Shown one piece after another: positions 45,460 through 54,423 of a stretch of 64,000 nucleotides of DNA. The notes below the pieces were generated by a model. It did no database searches, was not told where the DNA came from, and saw nothing but the letters and a program-made list of their open reading frames with translations. The translations under genes and the position numbers were made by a program. The number at the start of each line of letters is the position of its first letter. The first letter of the stretch is position 1. Location of the stretch: NCBI RefSeq assembly GCF_035987325.1, contig NZ_CP108488.1, positions 3,100,001 through 3,164,000 on the forward strand, in the 5' to 3' direction. This DNA comes from Streptomyces sp. NBC_01244. GTDB taxonomy: Bacteria; Actinomycetota; Actinomycetes; Streptomycetales; Streptomycetaceae.

Positions 45460-45912
45460 TCAAGCGACGCAAAACTCGTTCCCCTCAGGGTCCTGCAGCA
45501 CCACCCCGTAGTGCGTCTCCAACTCGTCCAGCACGCGGAGCACAGTCGCCCCCGCCCCGGTGAGCCGCTCCACCGTTTCGTCGACCCGCCGAGTCCGCAG
45601 CTCCATCGGAACCCCGCGCCCACCGCTGACCTTCAGATCCAAGTGCACCCGGTTCTTGCCGGCCTTGGGCTCCGGAACCTGCTGGAACCACACCCGGGGC
45701 CCCCGCCCGGACGGATCCACGATCGACTCCGGCACCTCCCCCACCCCTTCGGGCAGCTCCTCCGCTGGCACCCCCATGCCCTCCCAGTACGCGCGCCAGG
45801 ACGCATGCCCGTCCGGCGCCGGCTCCGGCACATAACCCAATGCTTCGGTCCAGAACGTCACCATCGCCCGCGGATCGGCGCAGTCGATGGTCAGTTGCAA
45901 CGTGGTCTCCAT
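45460..45912 (-). CDS. VOC-family (glyoxalase-like) protein
   Basis: 150 residues: 'LQLTIDCADPRAMVTFWTEALGYVP', 'VWFQQVPEPKAGKNRVHLDLKV', 'RLTGAGATVLRVLDELETHYGVVLQDPEGNEFCVA'. These are the paired beta-alpha-beta-beta-beta modules with His/Glu metal ligands ('RVHLDL', 'PEGNEFC') of the vicinal oxygen chelate family as found in small streptomycete Glyoxalase_6 proteins. Substrate unknown. Single gene. Confidence 0.9.
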   Translation of the reverse strand: METTLQLTIDCADPRAMVTFWTEALGYVPEPAPDGHASWRAYWEGMGVPAEELPEGVGEVPESIVDPSGRGPRVWFQQVPEPKAGKNRVHLDLKVSGGRGVPMELRTRRVDETVERLTGAGATVLRVLDELETHYGVVLQDPEGNEFCVA

Positions 45913-46016
45913 GACTTCAGCCTCGCAGGGAGGTCTGACAACGGAGGGTACGGTCGGCGATGACGCACCGGACGACCGGAACGCGCGGCCGCGAGCACGA
46001 CCACGGGGGAAATGCC

Positions 46017-46223
46017 ATGACCGAACTGATCGTCCTGTTCTCCCTGATGGGGATCGTGGGACTGTACGCCGTCGTCAAGGTGATGCGCCGGGAAAGGCGC
46101 AACCTCTCGGAGACGACGGACGGCCTCCTGGCCGAGCTGGAGCGCACCGAACAGCTGCGCAAGGACCGGATCACCTACAGCTCCAACTCGGTCCACAACA
46201 ACCCCTTCACCACCGGACTCTGA
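46017..46223 (+). CDS. small single-helix membrane protein
   Basis: 68 residues from the ATG at 46017 (GGGGGAAA upstream). One N-terminal membrane helix ('LIVLFSLMGIVGLYAVVKVM'), then a charged helical tail ('RRERRNLSETTDGLLAELERTEQLRKDRITYSSNSVHNNPFTTGL'). No family recognised. Followed directly by a terminator, so it is a single-gene transcript. Confidence 0.65.
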   Translation: MTELIVLFSLMGIVGLYAVVKVMRRERRNLSETTDGLLAELERTEQLRKDRITYSSNSVHNNPFTTGL

Positions 46224-46232
46224 TTCCGGATC

Positions 46233-46269
46233 ACGGCGCCGCCCCCGGAACGACCGGGCGCGGCGCCGT
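46233..46269 (+). terminator. intrinsic terminator
   Basis: ACGGCGCCG and CGGCGCCGT with additional inner pairing (CCCGG/CCGGG) around an AACGA loop, 10 bp after the small membrane gene. The remaining 280 bp to the nuclease gene hold no further gene. Confidence 0.75.
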
Positions 46270-46551
46270 TGCCATGCCCACCACCGCCACCGCCACTGCC
46301 GCCGCCACATCGGGACCAGGGCAGGGACATTAACCCCATCACCACCCAACCCCACCCAGAATCCCAACTCCCCCCACCCCAAGGCCAGTCACTCACCTCG
46401 CCATGACATGCTCATGCCTCCAGACTGTCACTTCGTGCCCACCCCCTCGAAACCCGGCACGGCCAGCATGGCCACGCCCCACAGCGCACCCACTCACCCG
46501 CTCACCCGCTCACCCCACCCCTGCCCCCACTCAAGAGCCCTGGAGCCCCTC

Positions 46552-47217
46552 ATGCCCTCCAAGCCCTCCTCCACGCCCTCCGTCTACGCGCGTCGACTCG
46601 GCACGCTCGCCTCCATACTCGCGGTGGCCTCTCTGACCACCCTCCTCACCGCCCCCACCGCCGCCGCCTCCCCTCCCACCCCCATCAGCGCCGCGGCCGC
46701 CCGCTCCTACCTCGCGACCGTCACCCCGAAGACCGAGGGCACCACCGCCGGTTACAGCCGCGACCTCTTCCCGCACTGGAGCACCGTCTCCGGCACCTGC
46801 AACACCCGCGAGACCGTCCTCAAGCGCGACGGTTCGGGCGTGGTCCAGGACTCCGCCTGCGCCGCCGTCAGCGGCAGTTGGTACTCCGAGTACGACGGCG
46901 CCACCTGGACGGCCGCCTCCGACATCGACATCGACCACATGGTCCCCCTCGCCGAGGCCTGGCGTTCCGGCGCCAACTCCTGGACCACCACCAAGCGCCA
47001 GCAGTTCGCCAACGACCTCACCCGCCCCCAGCTCATCGCGGTCACGGACAACGTGAACCAGGCGAAGGGCGACCTCGACCCCGGCAAGTGGCTGCCGCCG
47101 CGCACCGCCTACCGCTGCACCTACGCGCGCATGTGGGTCGAGGTCAAGCAGCACTGGGCCCTGAGCATGGACTCGACGGAGAAGACGGCGCTGGTCAACA
47201 TCCTCAACGCCTGCTGA
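46552..47217 (+). CDS. secreted HNH-family nuclease (DUF1524-type)
   Basis: 221 residues. Signal peptide 'LASILAVASLTTLLTAPTAAA'. The mature domain has 'GYSRDLFPHWSTVSGTCNTRETVLKRDG', then the HNH core 'ASDIDIDHMVPLAEAWRSGANSW', 'RQQFANDLTRPQLIAVTDNVNQAKGDLDPGKWLPP', and 'YRCTYARMWVEVKQHWALSMDSTEK', with Cys residues that could form disulfides. It should degrade DNA or RNA outside the cell, a nutrient-scavenging or defence role common in streptomycetes. Start supported by TGGAG. Confidence 0.9.
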   Translation: MPSKPSSTPSVYARRLGTLASILAVASLTTLLTAPTAAASPPTPISAAAARSYLATVTPKTEGTTAGYSRDLFPHWSTVSGTCNTRETVLKRDGSGVVQDSACAAVSGSWYSEYDGATWTAASDIDIDHMVPLAEAWRSGANSWTTTKRQQFANDLTRPQLIAVTDNVNQAKGDLDPGKWLPPRTAYRCTYARMWVEVKQHWALSMDSTEKTALVNILNAC

Positions 47218-47383
47218 CCCCCCACACGCACCCCACTCCCCACCCGCCCCTCACCCATCCCATCCCGCCCCATCCCACCCCACCCCTGGCCAAGGATCTT
47301 TCCCCCGCCAGGGGGAGGTGGACCACCCCCTTCCCGTCGTACGGTGATCAAACGGCAATGCCGGAAGAAGGAGGGGGAGTTGC

Positions 47384-49036
47384 ATGGGGACATTGCGCCT
47401 GGGACCGCTGCTGCGCCACGTCGACTGGGACGCGGGCGACTCCGCCACGCTGTGGATCGAGGCGGATCGCCCGTGCACCGCCGAGGTGCGCTGCGCCGAC
47501 GGCTCCGGCGGCAGCGTCCACACCTTCCAGATAGCCGGCCACCACTACGCCCTGATCACCGTCACCGGCCTCACCCCTGACTCCACCACGGCCTACGAGG
47601 TCCTCCTCGACGGTCTCCGGGTCTGGCCGCTGCCCGACAGCCCGTTCCCCGCGAGCACCATCACCACCCCTCCCGCGGGCAGGCCGGGCTCCACGACCGC
47701 TCCCGACCTCCGCCTGACCTTCGGCTCCTGCCGCCAGGCCGCCCCGCCGGCCGACCGGCGCGGACCGCACGGCCCCGACGCGCTCGACACCCTCGCCGCC
47801 GATCTGGCCGCCGACCCGGAGGCGGTGCGGCCCGACGTCCTGCTCCTCCTCGGCGACCAGGTGTACGCGGACCAGCTCTCCCGCTCCACCCGCCAGTGGC
47901 TGGCGGCCCGGCGGGACCTCCGCGAGGCCCCCGGAGCCCAGGTCGCGGACTTCGAGGAGTACACGCGGCTCTACTACGAGTCCTGGCTCGACCCGGAGAT
48001 CCGCTGGCTCCTGTCCACCGTCCCGAGCCTGCACATGTTCGACGACCACGACGTCATCGACGACTGGAACACCAGCGCCGCATGGCAGGCGGAGATGCGC
48101 GCCACGCCGTGGTGGCAGGAGAGGGTGGTCAGCGGCCTGATGTCGTATTGGGTGTATCAGCACCTCGGCAACCTCTCCCCCGCCGAGCTGGCGGCCGACC
48201 CCTTGTTCGAGGCGGTCCGGGCGACCCCCGACGGCACCGACGCGCTACGGGCCTTCGCCGCCTCGGCGGACGCCGACCCGGTCACGGTCCGCTGGAGCTA
48301 CCGTCGCGACTTCGGCCGGTCCCGGCTGCTGATGGTGGACACCCGGGCGGCCCGGGTGCTCGCCGAGGACGGGCGGGCCATGCTCGACCCGGCGGAGCGG
48401 CAGTGGCTCCGCGAGAACGCCCTGGCAGGACACGGGGGGTACGACCACCTCCTCATCGGCTCGTCACTGCCCTGGCTGATGCCGCCGCTCGTACACGACG
48501 CGGAGGTGTGGAACGCCGCGCTGTGCCGCGGGGAGCGGGGCCCGAGGTGGGCCCGGATCGGGGAGAACCTGCGCCGGCGGAGCGACCTCGAGCACTGGGC
48601 GGCGTTCCCGGCCTCGTTCGCGATGCTCAGCGACCTGATCGAGGAGGTGGGCACGGGCCCGCGCGCGCCCGCGACGGTGTGCGTGCTCTCAGGGGACGTG
48701 CACCACGCGTACGTGGCCGAACCGCGAATACCGAGCACGGCTCAGGTGTTCCAGCTCACCTGTTCCCCGGTCCACAACTCCATCCACACAGCGGTGAAAT
48801 GGGGCTTCCGGCTGGGCTGGTCACGGCTGGGCCGGTGGCTGGGCCGGGGCTTCTCCCGGCACGGCCGGACGGGACGGCCCCCGCTGAGCTGGCGGCGTAC
48901 GGGCGGCCCGTGGTTCGGCAACCAGCTCATGACCCTCGCACTGTCCGGGCGCTCCGCGCGGCTGAGCCTGGACCAGGCACGCAAGGGCCCCCGCCTGGTG
49001 AAGGTCCTGGACCGCGACCTCACGCCTCCCCACTGA
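47384..49036 (+). CDS. PhoD-like metallophosphatase
   Basis: 550 residues without a signal peptide. Begins 'LRLGPLLRHVDWDAGDSATLWIEA' (PhoD N-terminal beta domain). The metallophosphatase core: 'LTFGSCRQAAP', 'LLLLGDQVYADQL', 'HMFDDHDVIDDWN', 'LLIGSSLPWLMPPLVHDAEVWN', 'VCVLSGDVHHAYVAE'. Classical PhoD enzymes are Tat-exported phosphodiesterases/alkaline phosphatases; this one lacks an export signal and probably acts in the cytoplasm on an unknown phosphoester. ATG follows GGAGGGGGAG. Confidence 0.9.
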   Translation: MGTLRLGPLLRHVDWDAGDSATLWIEADRPCTAEVRCADGSGGSVHTFQIAGHHYALITVTGLTPDSTTAYEVLLDGLRVWPLPDSPFPASTITTPPAGRPGSTTAPDLRLTFGSCRQAAPPADRRGPHGPDALDTLAADLAADPEAVRPDVLLLLGDQVYADQLSRSTRQWLAARRDLREAPGAQVADFEEYTRLYYESWLDPEIRWLLSTVPSLHMFDDHDVIDDWNTSAAWQAEMRATPWWQERVVSGLMSYWVYQHLGNLSPAELAADPLFEAVRATPDGTDALRAFAASADADPVTVRWSYRRDFGRSRLLMVDTRAARVLAEDGRAMLDPAERQWLRENALAGHGGYDHLLIGSSLPWLMPPLVHDAEVWNAALCRGERGPRWARIGENLRRRSDLEHWAAFPASFAMLSDLIEEVGTGPRAPATVCVLSGDVHHAYVAEPRIPSTAQVFQLTCSPVHNSIHTAVKWGFRLGWSRLGRWLGRGFSRHGRTGRPPLSWRRTGGPWFGNQLMTLALSGRSARLSLDQARKGPRLVKVLDRDLTPPH

Positions 49037-49195
49037 CGGGTGGCGGGGGCGACCCGTCACGCCGGAGCACCGACCCGGGCGTCCGGTCCGTGGACACCCG
49101 GCGTACGCTGTTCCGCTGTCAGCCGCCCCTGCCGCTCCCCGCGACGTCGCGGCGCCTCACGCCGAGGCACGTCAACCGGACTGGGGAGTCCCGTT

Positions 49196-49822
49196 TTGCT
49201 TGAGACTCTGGGCTCGCTGACTTCGAGCCCATGGATCTACGCCCTCGTGGCGCTGTCCATCCTGCTCGACGTGTTCCTGCCGGTGCTGCCGAGCGGGGTA
49301 CTGGTGATCACGGCTGCGGCTGCCGCCGCGGCGGCGGCCGGGGCCGCGGGACCCGTGCCCGTGCAGTCCCGGGTGCCGGACATCCTGGCGCTGCTGGTGA
49401 CGGCCGTCACCGCCTCGGTACTGGGCGACATGGCCGCGTACCGGCTGGCCCGACGCGGCGGGGCCCGCCTCGACCGGGCCATCGCCCGCTCCCGCCGGCT
49501 GACCCGGGCCCACGAGCGCCTCGGCACCGCCCTCGCGCGCGGCGGCGGCGCCCTGGTGGTGATCGCCCGCTTCGCCCCGGCCGGCCGCTCGGTGGTCTCC
49601 CTCGGCGCGGGCAAGACCCAACGCAAGGTCAGGGAGTTCCTGCCCTGGTCGGTCCTGGCCGCCATCGCCTGGGCCGGCTACAGCATCGCCCTCGGCTACT
49701 TCGGCACCCAGTGGCTGGGCACCACCTGGCTCGGCACCGCGGTCTCCCTGATCGCCCTCTTCGCCGCAGGCGCCCTGGCAGCCTACGTAGTCCGCCGCCC
49801 CACCCCCACACCCACCGCCTAA
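49196..49822 (+). CDS. DedA/SNARE-associated-family membrane protein
   Basis: 208 residues from TTG at 49196, 7 bp after GGGGAG. Helices 'WIYALVALSILLDVFLPVLPSGVLVITAAAAAAA', 'ILALLVTAVTASVLGDMAAYRLARRGG', 'GALVVIARFAPAGRSVVSLGAG', 'FLPWSVLAAIAWAGYSIALGYFG' and 'LGTAVSLIALFAAGALAAYVV' follow the DedA pattern, including the 'xxGD..xYxxGRxGG'-like and 'RFxPxGRxxxxxxAG' motifs. DedA proteins flip undecaprenyl phosphate or other lipids. TTG is an unusual start, but no ATG/GTG fits. Confidence 0.82.
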   Translation: MLETLGSLTSSPWIYALVALSILLDVFLPVLPSGVLVITAAAAAAAAAGAAGPVPVQSRVPDILALLVTAVTASVLGDMAAYRLARRGGARLDRAIARSRRLTRAHERLGTALARGGGALVVIARFAPAGRSVVSLGAGKTQRKVREFLPWSVLAAIAWAGYSIALGYFGTQWLGTTWLGTAVSLIALFAAGALAAYVVRRPTPTPTA

Positions 49823-50823
49823 CCCACACCCGCCCCCCACAGCGCCCCGCCCCCACCCCCGGACGCGTCCCCCACTCCCCTCCGGCCGGCACGCCCCCTC
49901 CCTCCCACACTCCCGGCCGACCCCCGCTCGCCCTCTCCATTCCGGCCCCGACAAGCCACCACAAGGCTCCAGAGCCGAACCCGCGGCTCCCCGTCCAGCC
50001 CCGCCTCCCGCCCCAGCCGCTGCCCAGCCTCCGAAGCACGAACCCGGTCCCTGTCAGCCGTCCGCCGTTTGAGGACCAGGGTCAGGGGCGGACCCCCACG
50101 GGGCCCGCGCGCAGCCCGGCACCCCGCCAACCCATCCGACACCTGAGGACCGGAGTCCGGGACAGAGCCCCACCGGGCCCGGGCACAGCCCGACACCCGC
50201 TTCCTCAGCCCCGCCAGCATTTGAGGCGCGGGTCCGGGCAGCCCCCGGCAGCACGTCCAGCCCCACCAACATTCGAGGCACGGGTCCAGGCAGCCCCCGG
50301 CAGCACGTCCAGCCCCACCAACATTCGAGGCACGGGTCCGGGCGGAGCCCGGGGAACGGTGGAAGGGCGGGTAGGGGACTTCGCCCCGCAGGGCCCACCG
50401 CCCCCTCAAGCGCGCCAGACCCGGGGCCAGCACCAGGCCGGAGGGAAGCCCTGAGGCCGAAGCCCACGACTCAACCCGAAGGCCCGAGGCCGGGACCCGG
50501 GACCCGGGACCCGGGACCCGGGACCAAAGCCGGAGCCGGAGCCCGCGGCCAAGAGCCGAAGCCAAAAGCCAGAGCCGAAGCCCTCCACCCCAGCCGGGGC
50601 CCTGGCCCGGAGGCCCGGGGCCCGAGCCCAAGGCCGGTTCCGCGCTGCGCCCACGGGGCCCTGGCCACCCACCCCGCCCCACCTCCCCCGAGCGGAGCAG
50701 TGGCTCACCCGTTCACCCGACAGCGATCGCCGCAGCCGCCCCGTGCTCCTAGCGTCCAGAGAACGGTGCGCACTCGAATCCGCGCCGCACCGCGCCGTTC
50801 CCGGAGCCCGAGGAGTCCTCTCC
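49823..50823. repeat. 1-kb gene-free region with dispersed repeats
   Basis: It contains several copies of a repeat built around CCGTTTGAGGACCAGGGTCA (50060-50085), CATTTGAGGCGCGGGTCCGG (50219-50238) and two almost identical 57-bp copies with CACCAACATTCGAGGCACGG. A tail at 50350-50390 (GGGGAACGGTGGAAGGGCGG, then GTAGGGGACTTCGCC) matches the end of the block at 35850-35890. Further on, a GGGACCC heptamer repeats four to five times (50492-50523), and GCC-rich AGCCGGAGCC-like units follow. No coding signal. Confidence 0.8.
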
Positions 50824-51348
50824 ATGCCCGCCACCTCCCACACCTCCCACACCCCCCGCCGCTACCGCCCCCTCCCCCGCCTGCTGGCCGTCGCCGCCGC
50901 GACCGTCGCCTTCGCCGCGGCGGCTCCACCGACCCTCGCCCAGGCCCAGCCCTCCGGCAGCGTCTCCCCGACCAACGTCGCCCCCGGGGACCGGGTCAGC
51001 CTCAACGTCACCGGCTGCGGCACGCGCACCGGCAAGGCCACCTCCCGCGCCTTCGGCGACGTCTGGCTGACCCCGGGCAACGCCGAGGCCACCAACCTCT
51101 TCGGCTCCGCCACCACCTCCCGGAACATCAGCGCCGGCTCACATCCCGTCACCTTCGAGTGCGGCGGCCCCGGCGGCGAGCGCGTCACCGTGGCGCTGAA
51201 CATCACCCCGGGCGCCGCCCGCGGTGGACTCGGCGGCAGCGTCGGCTCCATGAGCCCGGGCCAGATCGCCGTCGGCGGCGCCCTCGTAGCCTGTGCGCTG
51301 GGCGCAGGCGCCTGGATCCTGCGCCGCCGCACGGGCCACGCCTCCTGA
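50824..51348 (+). CDS. secreted protein with C-terminal membrane anchor
   Basis: 174 residues. Signal peptide 'LLAVAAATVAFAAAAPPTLAQA', then an immunoglobulin-like beta domain ('GSVSPTNVAPGDRVSLNVTGCG', 'TFECGGPGGERVTVALNITPG') with two conserved cysteines, a Gly/Ser linker, and a C-terminal helix ('IAVGGALVACALGAGAWIL') with RRRTG. It is probably exposed on the outer face of the membrane; similar genes are common in streptomycetes and lack known function. ATG at 50824 follows CGAGGAG. Confidence 0.8.
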   Translation: MPATSHTSHTPRRYRPLPRLLAVAAATVAFAAAAPPTLAQAQPSGSVSPTNVAPGDRVSLNVTGCGTRTGKATSRAFGDVWLTPGNAEATNLFGSATTSRNISAGSHPVTFECGGPGGERVTVALNITPGAARGGLGGSVGSMSPGQIAVGGALVACALGAGAWILRRRTGHAS

Positions 51349-51540
51349 CCGCAGCCCCGCCCCAACGCCTCGACACCCACTCACCCCACGCCATCACCCA
51401 CCCACCCACTCAGCCACCGCTCCGCTCCCCACCACGGGAGTGGCCGATGGTCCCGCCCCACTCGGGACTTTCCCCACTCCCGCCCGGAGCCCACCCCCGC
51501 AAGGTTGAGTCCACGCACCGCTGCCACCAAGGAGCCCGTC

Positions 51541-52450
51541 ATGGACCAGACCCCTCGCCCCGTGATCGCCGCCGTCGACGGTTCCGCACACGGCAACCGG
51601 GCCCTGGAATGGGCCATCTCCCAGTCCCTGATGGCTGGGGCCCCGCTGCGCATCGTGCACGCCCGCCTCTCCATGAACAGCATCGGCGCGGCCCTGCCCG
51701 GAGCCTTCGGCGAGCCGGTCCTCGACGACGACCCCGTACTGATCCGGGTCCGTCCGTGAGGCCCTCGACGGCCGCGCCGGACTCCCCCCGATCGAGTACG
51801 CCTCGCACCCCGGCGCCCCCGACCACGTCCGGCCGGGCCTGCGCGAGGGCGCCCAGCTGATGGTCCTCGGCTGCCGCCGCGGCCGCGGCGGCTTCGCCGG
51901 CCTCCTGCTCGGCTCGAACGGCATCGCCTGCGCCGGCCAGGCAGCCTGCCCGGTGGTGGTCGTCCCGTGCGCCGAGCCCCCCGTGCACGACCCGTACGGG
52001 CAAGTCGTACTCGGCCTCAACAGCGCGGCCCCCGACCCGAGCACGACCTACTTCGCCTTCCGCGAGGCGGCCCGGCGCGGGGCCCGGCTCCAGGCCGTCG
52101 TCGCGTACGCCTGGCCCGGCCGGACCTTCACCACCGCCGACGCCATCGCCACGGCCGCGCACGAGAAGACCGCCAACGCCCACGAGGTCACGGCCCTGAC
52201 CTCCGCGCACCTGCGCCCGTACGCCGAACGGTTCCCGGAGGTGGAGATCGAGCAGGTGTCGGCGCCCGGCGACGCGGCCGGCCACCTGGTCGCCGCCTCC
52301 CAGGCCGCTGACCTGAACGTCATCGGCCGCCACCGCAAGCGCCCGCTCTCCCCGCGCCTGGGCTCCGTCACCAACGCGGTACTGCTCCACACCGGCTGCC
52401 CCGTCGCGGTGGTCCCCCTGGAAGAAGACGCCGTCCCGGCAGCCGCCTGA
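51541..52450 (+). pseudogene. universal stress protein gene with 4-bp duplication frameshift
   Basis: The start 'PVIAAVDGSAHGNRALEWAISQSLMAGAPLRIVHA' is a normal Usp N-terminus, but the frame ends at TGA 51757-51759. The rest of a two-domain Usp ('EALDGRAGLPPIEY', 'VLGCRRGRGGFAGLLLGSN', 'VVVVPCAE', then a second domain to 'NAVLLHTGCPVAVVPLEED') continues in the next frame to 52450. At 51748-51755 the tetramer GTCC is present twice in tandem; with one copy the frame reads straight through as 'IRVREALDGRAG' for 301 residues. Replication slippage (or its sequencing mimic) explains it. As it stands only a 72-residue fragment is made, plus possibly a separate product from the ATG at 51860. Confidence 0.85.
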
Positions 52451-52465
52451 CCGTTCGCCCAACCC

Positions 52466-52696
52466 TCACCCGGCCACGGCCGCCCCCGCCCCCCTGACGT
52501 GGATCCCCTCCAGCAGCTCCCTCGTAGCCTCCGCGACCGCGTCGACGGCGGCGGCGAAGACCTCCTGGTTGTGCGCGGCCGGCGCCCTGAAACCGGACAC
52601 CTTCCGCACGTACTGCAAGGCGGCGGCCCGGATCTCCTCCTCGGTCGCCTTCTCCGGAATCGCGGGCGGACGCAACGTCTTAATCGATCGGCACAT
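52466..52696 (-). CDS. DUF2277 protein
   Basis: 76 residues: 'MCRSIKTLRPPAIPEKATEEEIRAAALQYVRKVSGFRAP' is the invariant start of DUF2277, followed by 'HNQEVFAAAVDAVAEATRELLEGI'. Small helical protein of unknown role; the Cys2-Arg-Ser-Ile-Lys motif is the family hallmark and fixes the start at 52696. Single gene. Confidence 0.92.
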   Translation of the reverse strand: MCRSIKTLRPPAIPEKATEEEIRAAALQYVRKVSGFRAPAAHNQEVFAAAVDAVAEATRELLEGIHVRGAGAAVAG

Positions 52697-52866
52697 ACCC
52701 CCACTATCCCGCCCCACGAACCCCCCGTCACCACCCCGCAAGCCCCGGCCAAACCCCCGGCCCGACCCATGCGAAAGACGCCAACCGACGCCGGACACTT
52801 CTACGTGGCCGCCCGGATCCATCGGCGTCCACCACCCACATCGACGTCGGCCATGGACGTGCGAAA

Positions 52867-52893
52867 GCCCCCAACCATGAATCGGTTGGGGGC
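52867..52893 (-). terminator. terminator downstream of tRNA-Val
   Basis: GCCCCCAACC and GGTTGGGGGC form a 10-bp perfect stem with a 7-nt loop, just past the 3' end of the tRNA on its strand. Confidence 0.85.
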
Positions 52894-52901
52894 CTTCGTG
52901 C

Positions 52902-52976
52902 TGGTGGGCGCGGACGGTTTCGAACCGCCGACATCTGCTTTGTAAGAGCAGCGCTCTACCCCTGAGCTACGCACCC
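52902..52976 (-). tRNA. tRNA-Val (anticodon UAC)
   Basis: Read on the reverse strand, GGGTGCG pairs with CGCGCCC (one G-U) as acceptor stem. The D arm contains TAGCTCAGGGGTAGAGC, the anticodon arm is CTGCT-CTTACAA-AGCAG with anticodon TAC, and the T arm contains GGCGGTTCGAAACCGTC. The 3' CCA is encoded. No integrase gene or duplicated tRNA end is seen nearby. Confidence 0.95.
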
Positions 52977-53092
52977 GTGGATGAGTGGACAGCCTACATG
53001 CAGGGCGCACCCCCCACGCAAACCCGTTCGCGTGGGGGAGAATGGACCGGGGCAGGGGAATTGCGGACGGACCGGGTACGGGAGAGGCGACT

Positions 53093-54340
53093 GTGACGAC
53101 GGCACCCCGGCGGTGGTTCGGCGGCGGGCGGGACGAGAGTCGGCGGGCGGACGCGCAGGCGGCGAAGGACGCTGCCGCGGCGGCGTTCTACGAGCTCGAC
53201 AGCGCGCAGCGGGATCTGCGGATCTCGATCGAGACGATCGCGGCCGCGGACGGCTCGCCGGAGGCGCGTCGGGTGGGCGAGGGGTTCGCCGCGCTCGGGC
53301 AGCGCATCGACCAGGTGAGTCATGTCTACATCAACGCCGTCGACGCGCACGATCTCGATCGGGTGGAGCTGGAGGCGTCAGCCGCGACGCGGGCCCGGGA
53401 CGAGCTGACGCGGGCCAAGGAGGAGCTGGTACGGGTCAAGGGCGAGCTCGACCGGTTCGCCCTCGGCTTGCAGCCGTTGCTGGACCGGGCCGAGACGCAG
53501 CTGGCGCGGGTGGCGCCGGCCCGGGAGCGGGCCAGGGCCGCGCTGCTCGCGGCGAGCACGGCGCTGGACGAGGTGCGCGGCAAGGGGATCCGGGCCGACG
53601 ATCTGGCCGCCCGGCTGGCCGCGCTGGGGCCGGAGCTGACCAAGCTGAACCAGGGCGCCGCGCAGCACGGGGTGCAGGAGACCGTGCAGCGGGCCGACCG
53701 GATCCTGCGCGACGCCGAGGCGATACGGGCCGAGGCGGCGCGGCTCCCGGAGCGGGCCGCGGAGATCGACCGGCGTCTGGTGAGCCTGCGGACCCGGGCG
53801 CAGGCGCTGCGCAACCGGGCGGACCGGGTGGATCCGGTGCTCAGCGAGCTGCGCCGGCGTTTCAGCGCGGCCTGCTGGCAGGACCTCCAGCAGGTGCCTG
53901 AGCAGGCGGTACGGGACGTGGCGCAGGCCGAGGAGCGGCTCGCGGAGGCCGGCCGGGCGCGCGACCAGCAGCAGTGGGCGGTCGTGGCGGCCCTGGTCGA
54001 CGCGGTTCGGGCTTCGCTGGATGCCACCGACGAGGCGGTGTCGGCGGCGCAGGACCGGCTGACCCGGCTGGAGGCGGTGGCGCGGGATCCGCAGGCGGAG
54101 GTGCAGCGGACCCGGTTCGCGATCCGGGACGCGCAGCGCCTGGCGATGGAGGGCCGTACGGTCCCCGAGGACCGGCACGCCCGCCCGCTGGACGAGGCGG
54201 TGGCCCGGGTGGCCCGGGCGCTGGCCGCGCTGGAGGACCGCCACCCGGACTACTGGGCCTTCCTCCAGGAGATGGAGGCCGTACGGTCCTCCGTGCAGCG
54301 GGTGGTGACGGACATCCGGACCGAGCGCGGCCACGCCTGA
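53093..54340 (+). CDS. coiled-coil protein of unknown function
   Basis: 415 residues, GTG start with GGGAGAGG upstream. Apart from a basic N-terminus ('RRWFGGGRDESRRADAQ'), almost the whole protein is predicted long helix rich in Ala, Glu, Arg and Leu with heptads ('RARDELTRAKEELVRVKGELDRFALGLQPLLDRAETQLARV', 'RLPERAAEIDRRLVSLRTRAQALRNRADRVDP'). No membrane segment. Similar proteins occur beside tRNA genes in streptomycetes; the role may be structural. No enzyme motif found. Confidence 0.85.
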   Translation: MTTAPRRWFGGGRDESRRADAQAAKDAAAAAFYELDSAQRDLRISIETIAAADGSPEARRVGEGFAALGQRIDQVSHVYINAVDAHDLDRVELEASAATRARDELTRAKEELVRVKGELDRFALGLQPLLDRAETQLARVAPARERARAALLAASTALDEVRGKGIRADDLAARLAALGPELTKLNQGAAQHGVQETVQRADRILRDAEAIRAEAARLPERAAEIDRRLVSLRTRAQALRNRADRVDPVLSELRRRFSAACWQDLQQVPEQAVRDVAQAEERLAEAGRARDQQQWAVVAALVDAVRASLDATDEAVSAAQDRLTRLEAVARDPQAEVQRTRFAIRDAQRLAMEGRTVPEDRHARPLDEAVARVARALAALEDRHPDYWAFLQEMEAVRSSVQRVVTDIRTERGHA

Positions 54341-54423
54341 GGGGGGCGCCGAGGACTGGACTTGTCCTGGTGGGGCCATCGGCGGATGCTGGAGGGGCCA
54401 GGAACGGAGCAGAGGAGGGCGCC

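Noticed and set aside
44805..45563. Open frames across the gap between the HAD and VOC genes
   Set aside because: Codon use is not streptomycete-like, no ribosome-binding site or domain is visible, and part of the stretch is a degenerate 42-bp tandem repeat.
52902..52976. tRNA-Val as an integration site of a mobile element
   Set aside because: No integrase, excisionase, replication gene or repeated tRNA 3' end is found on either side.
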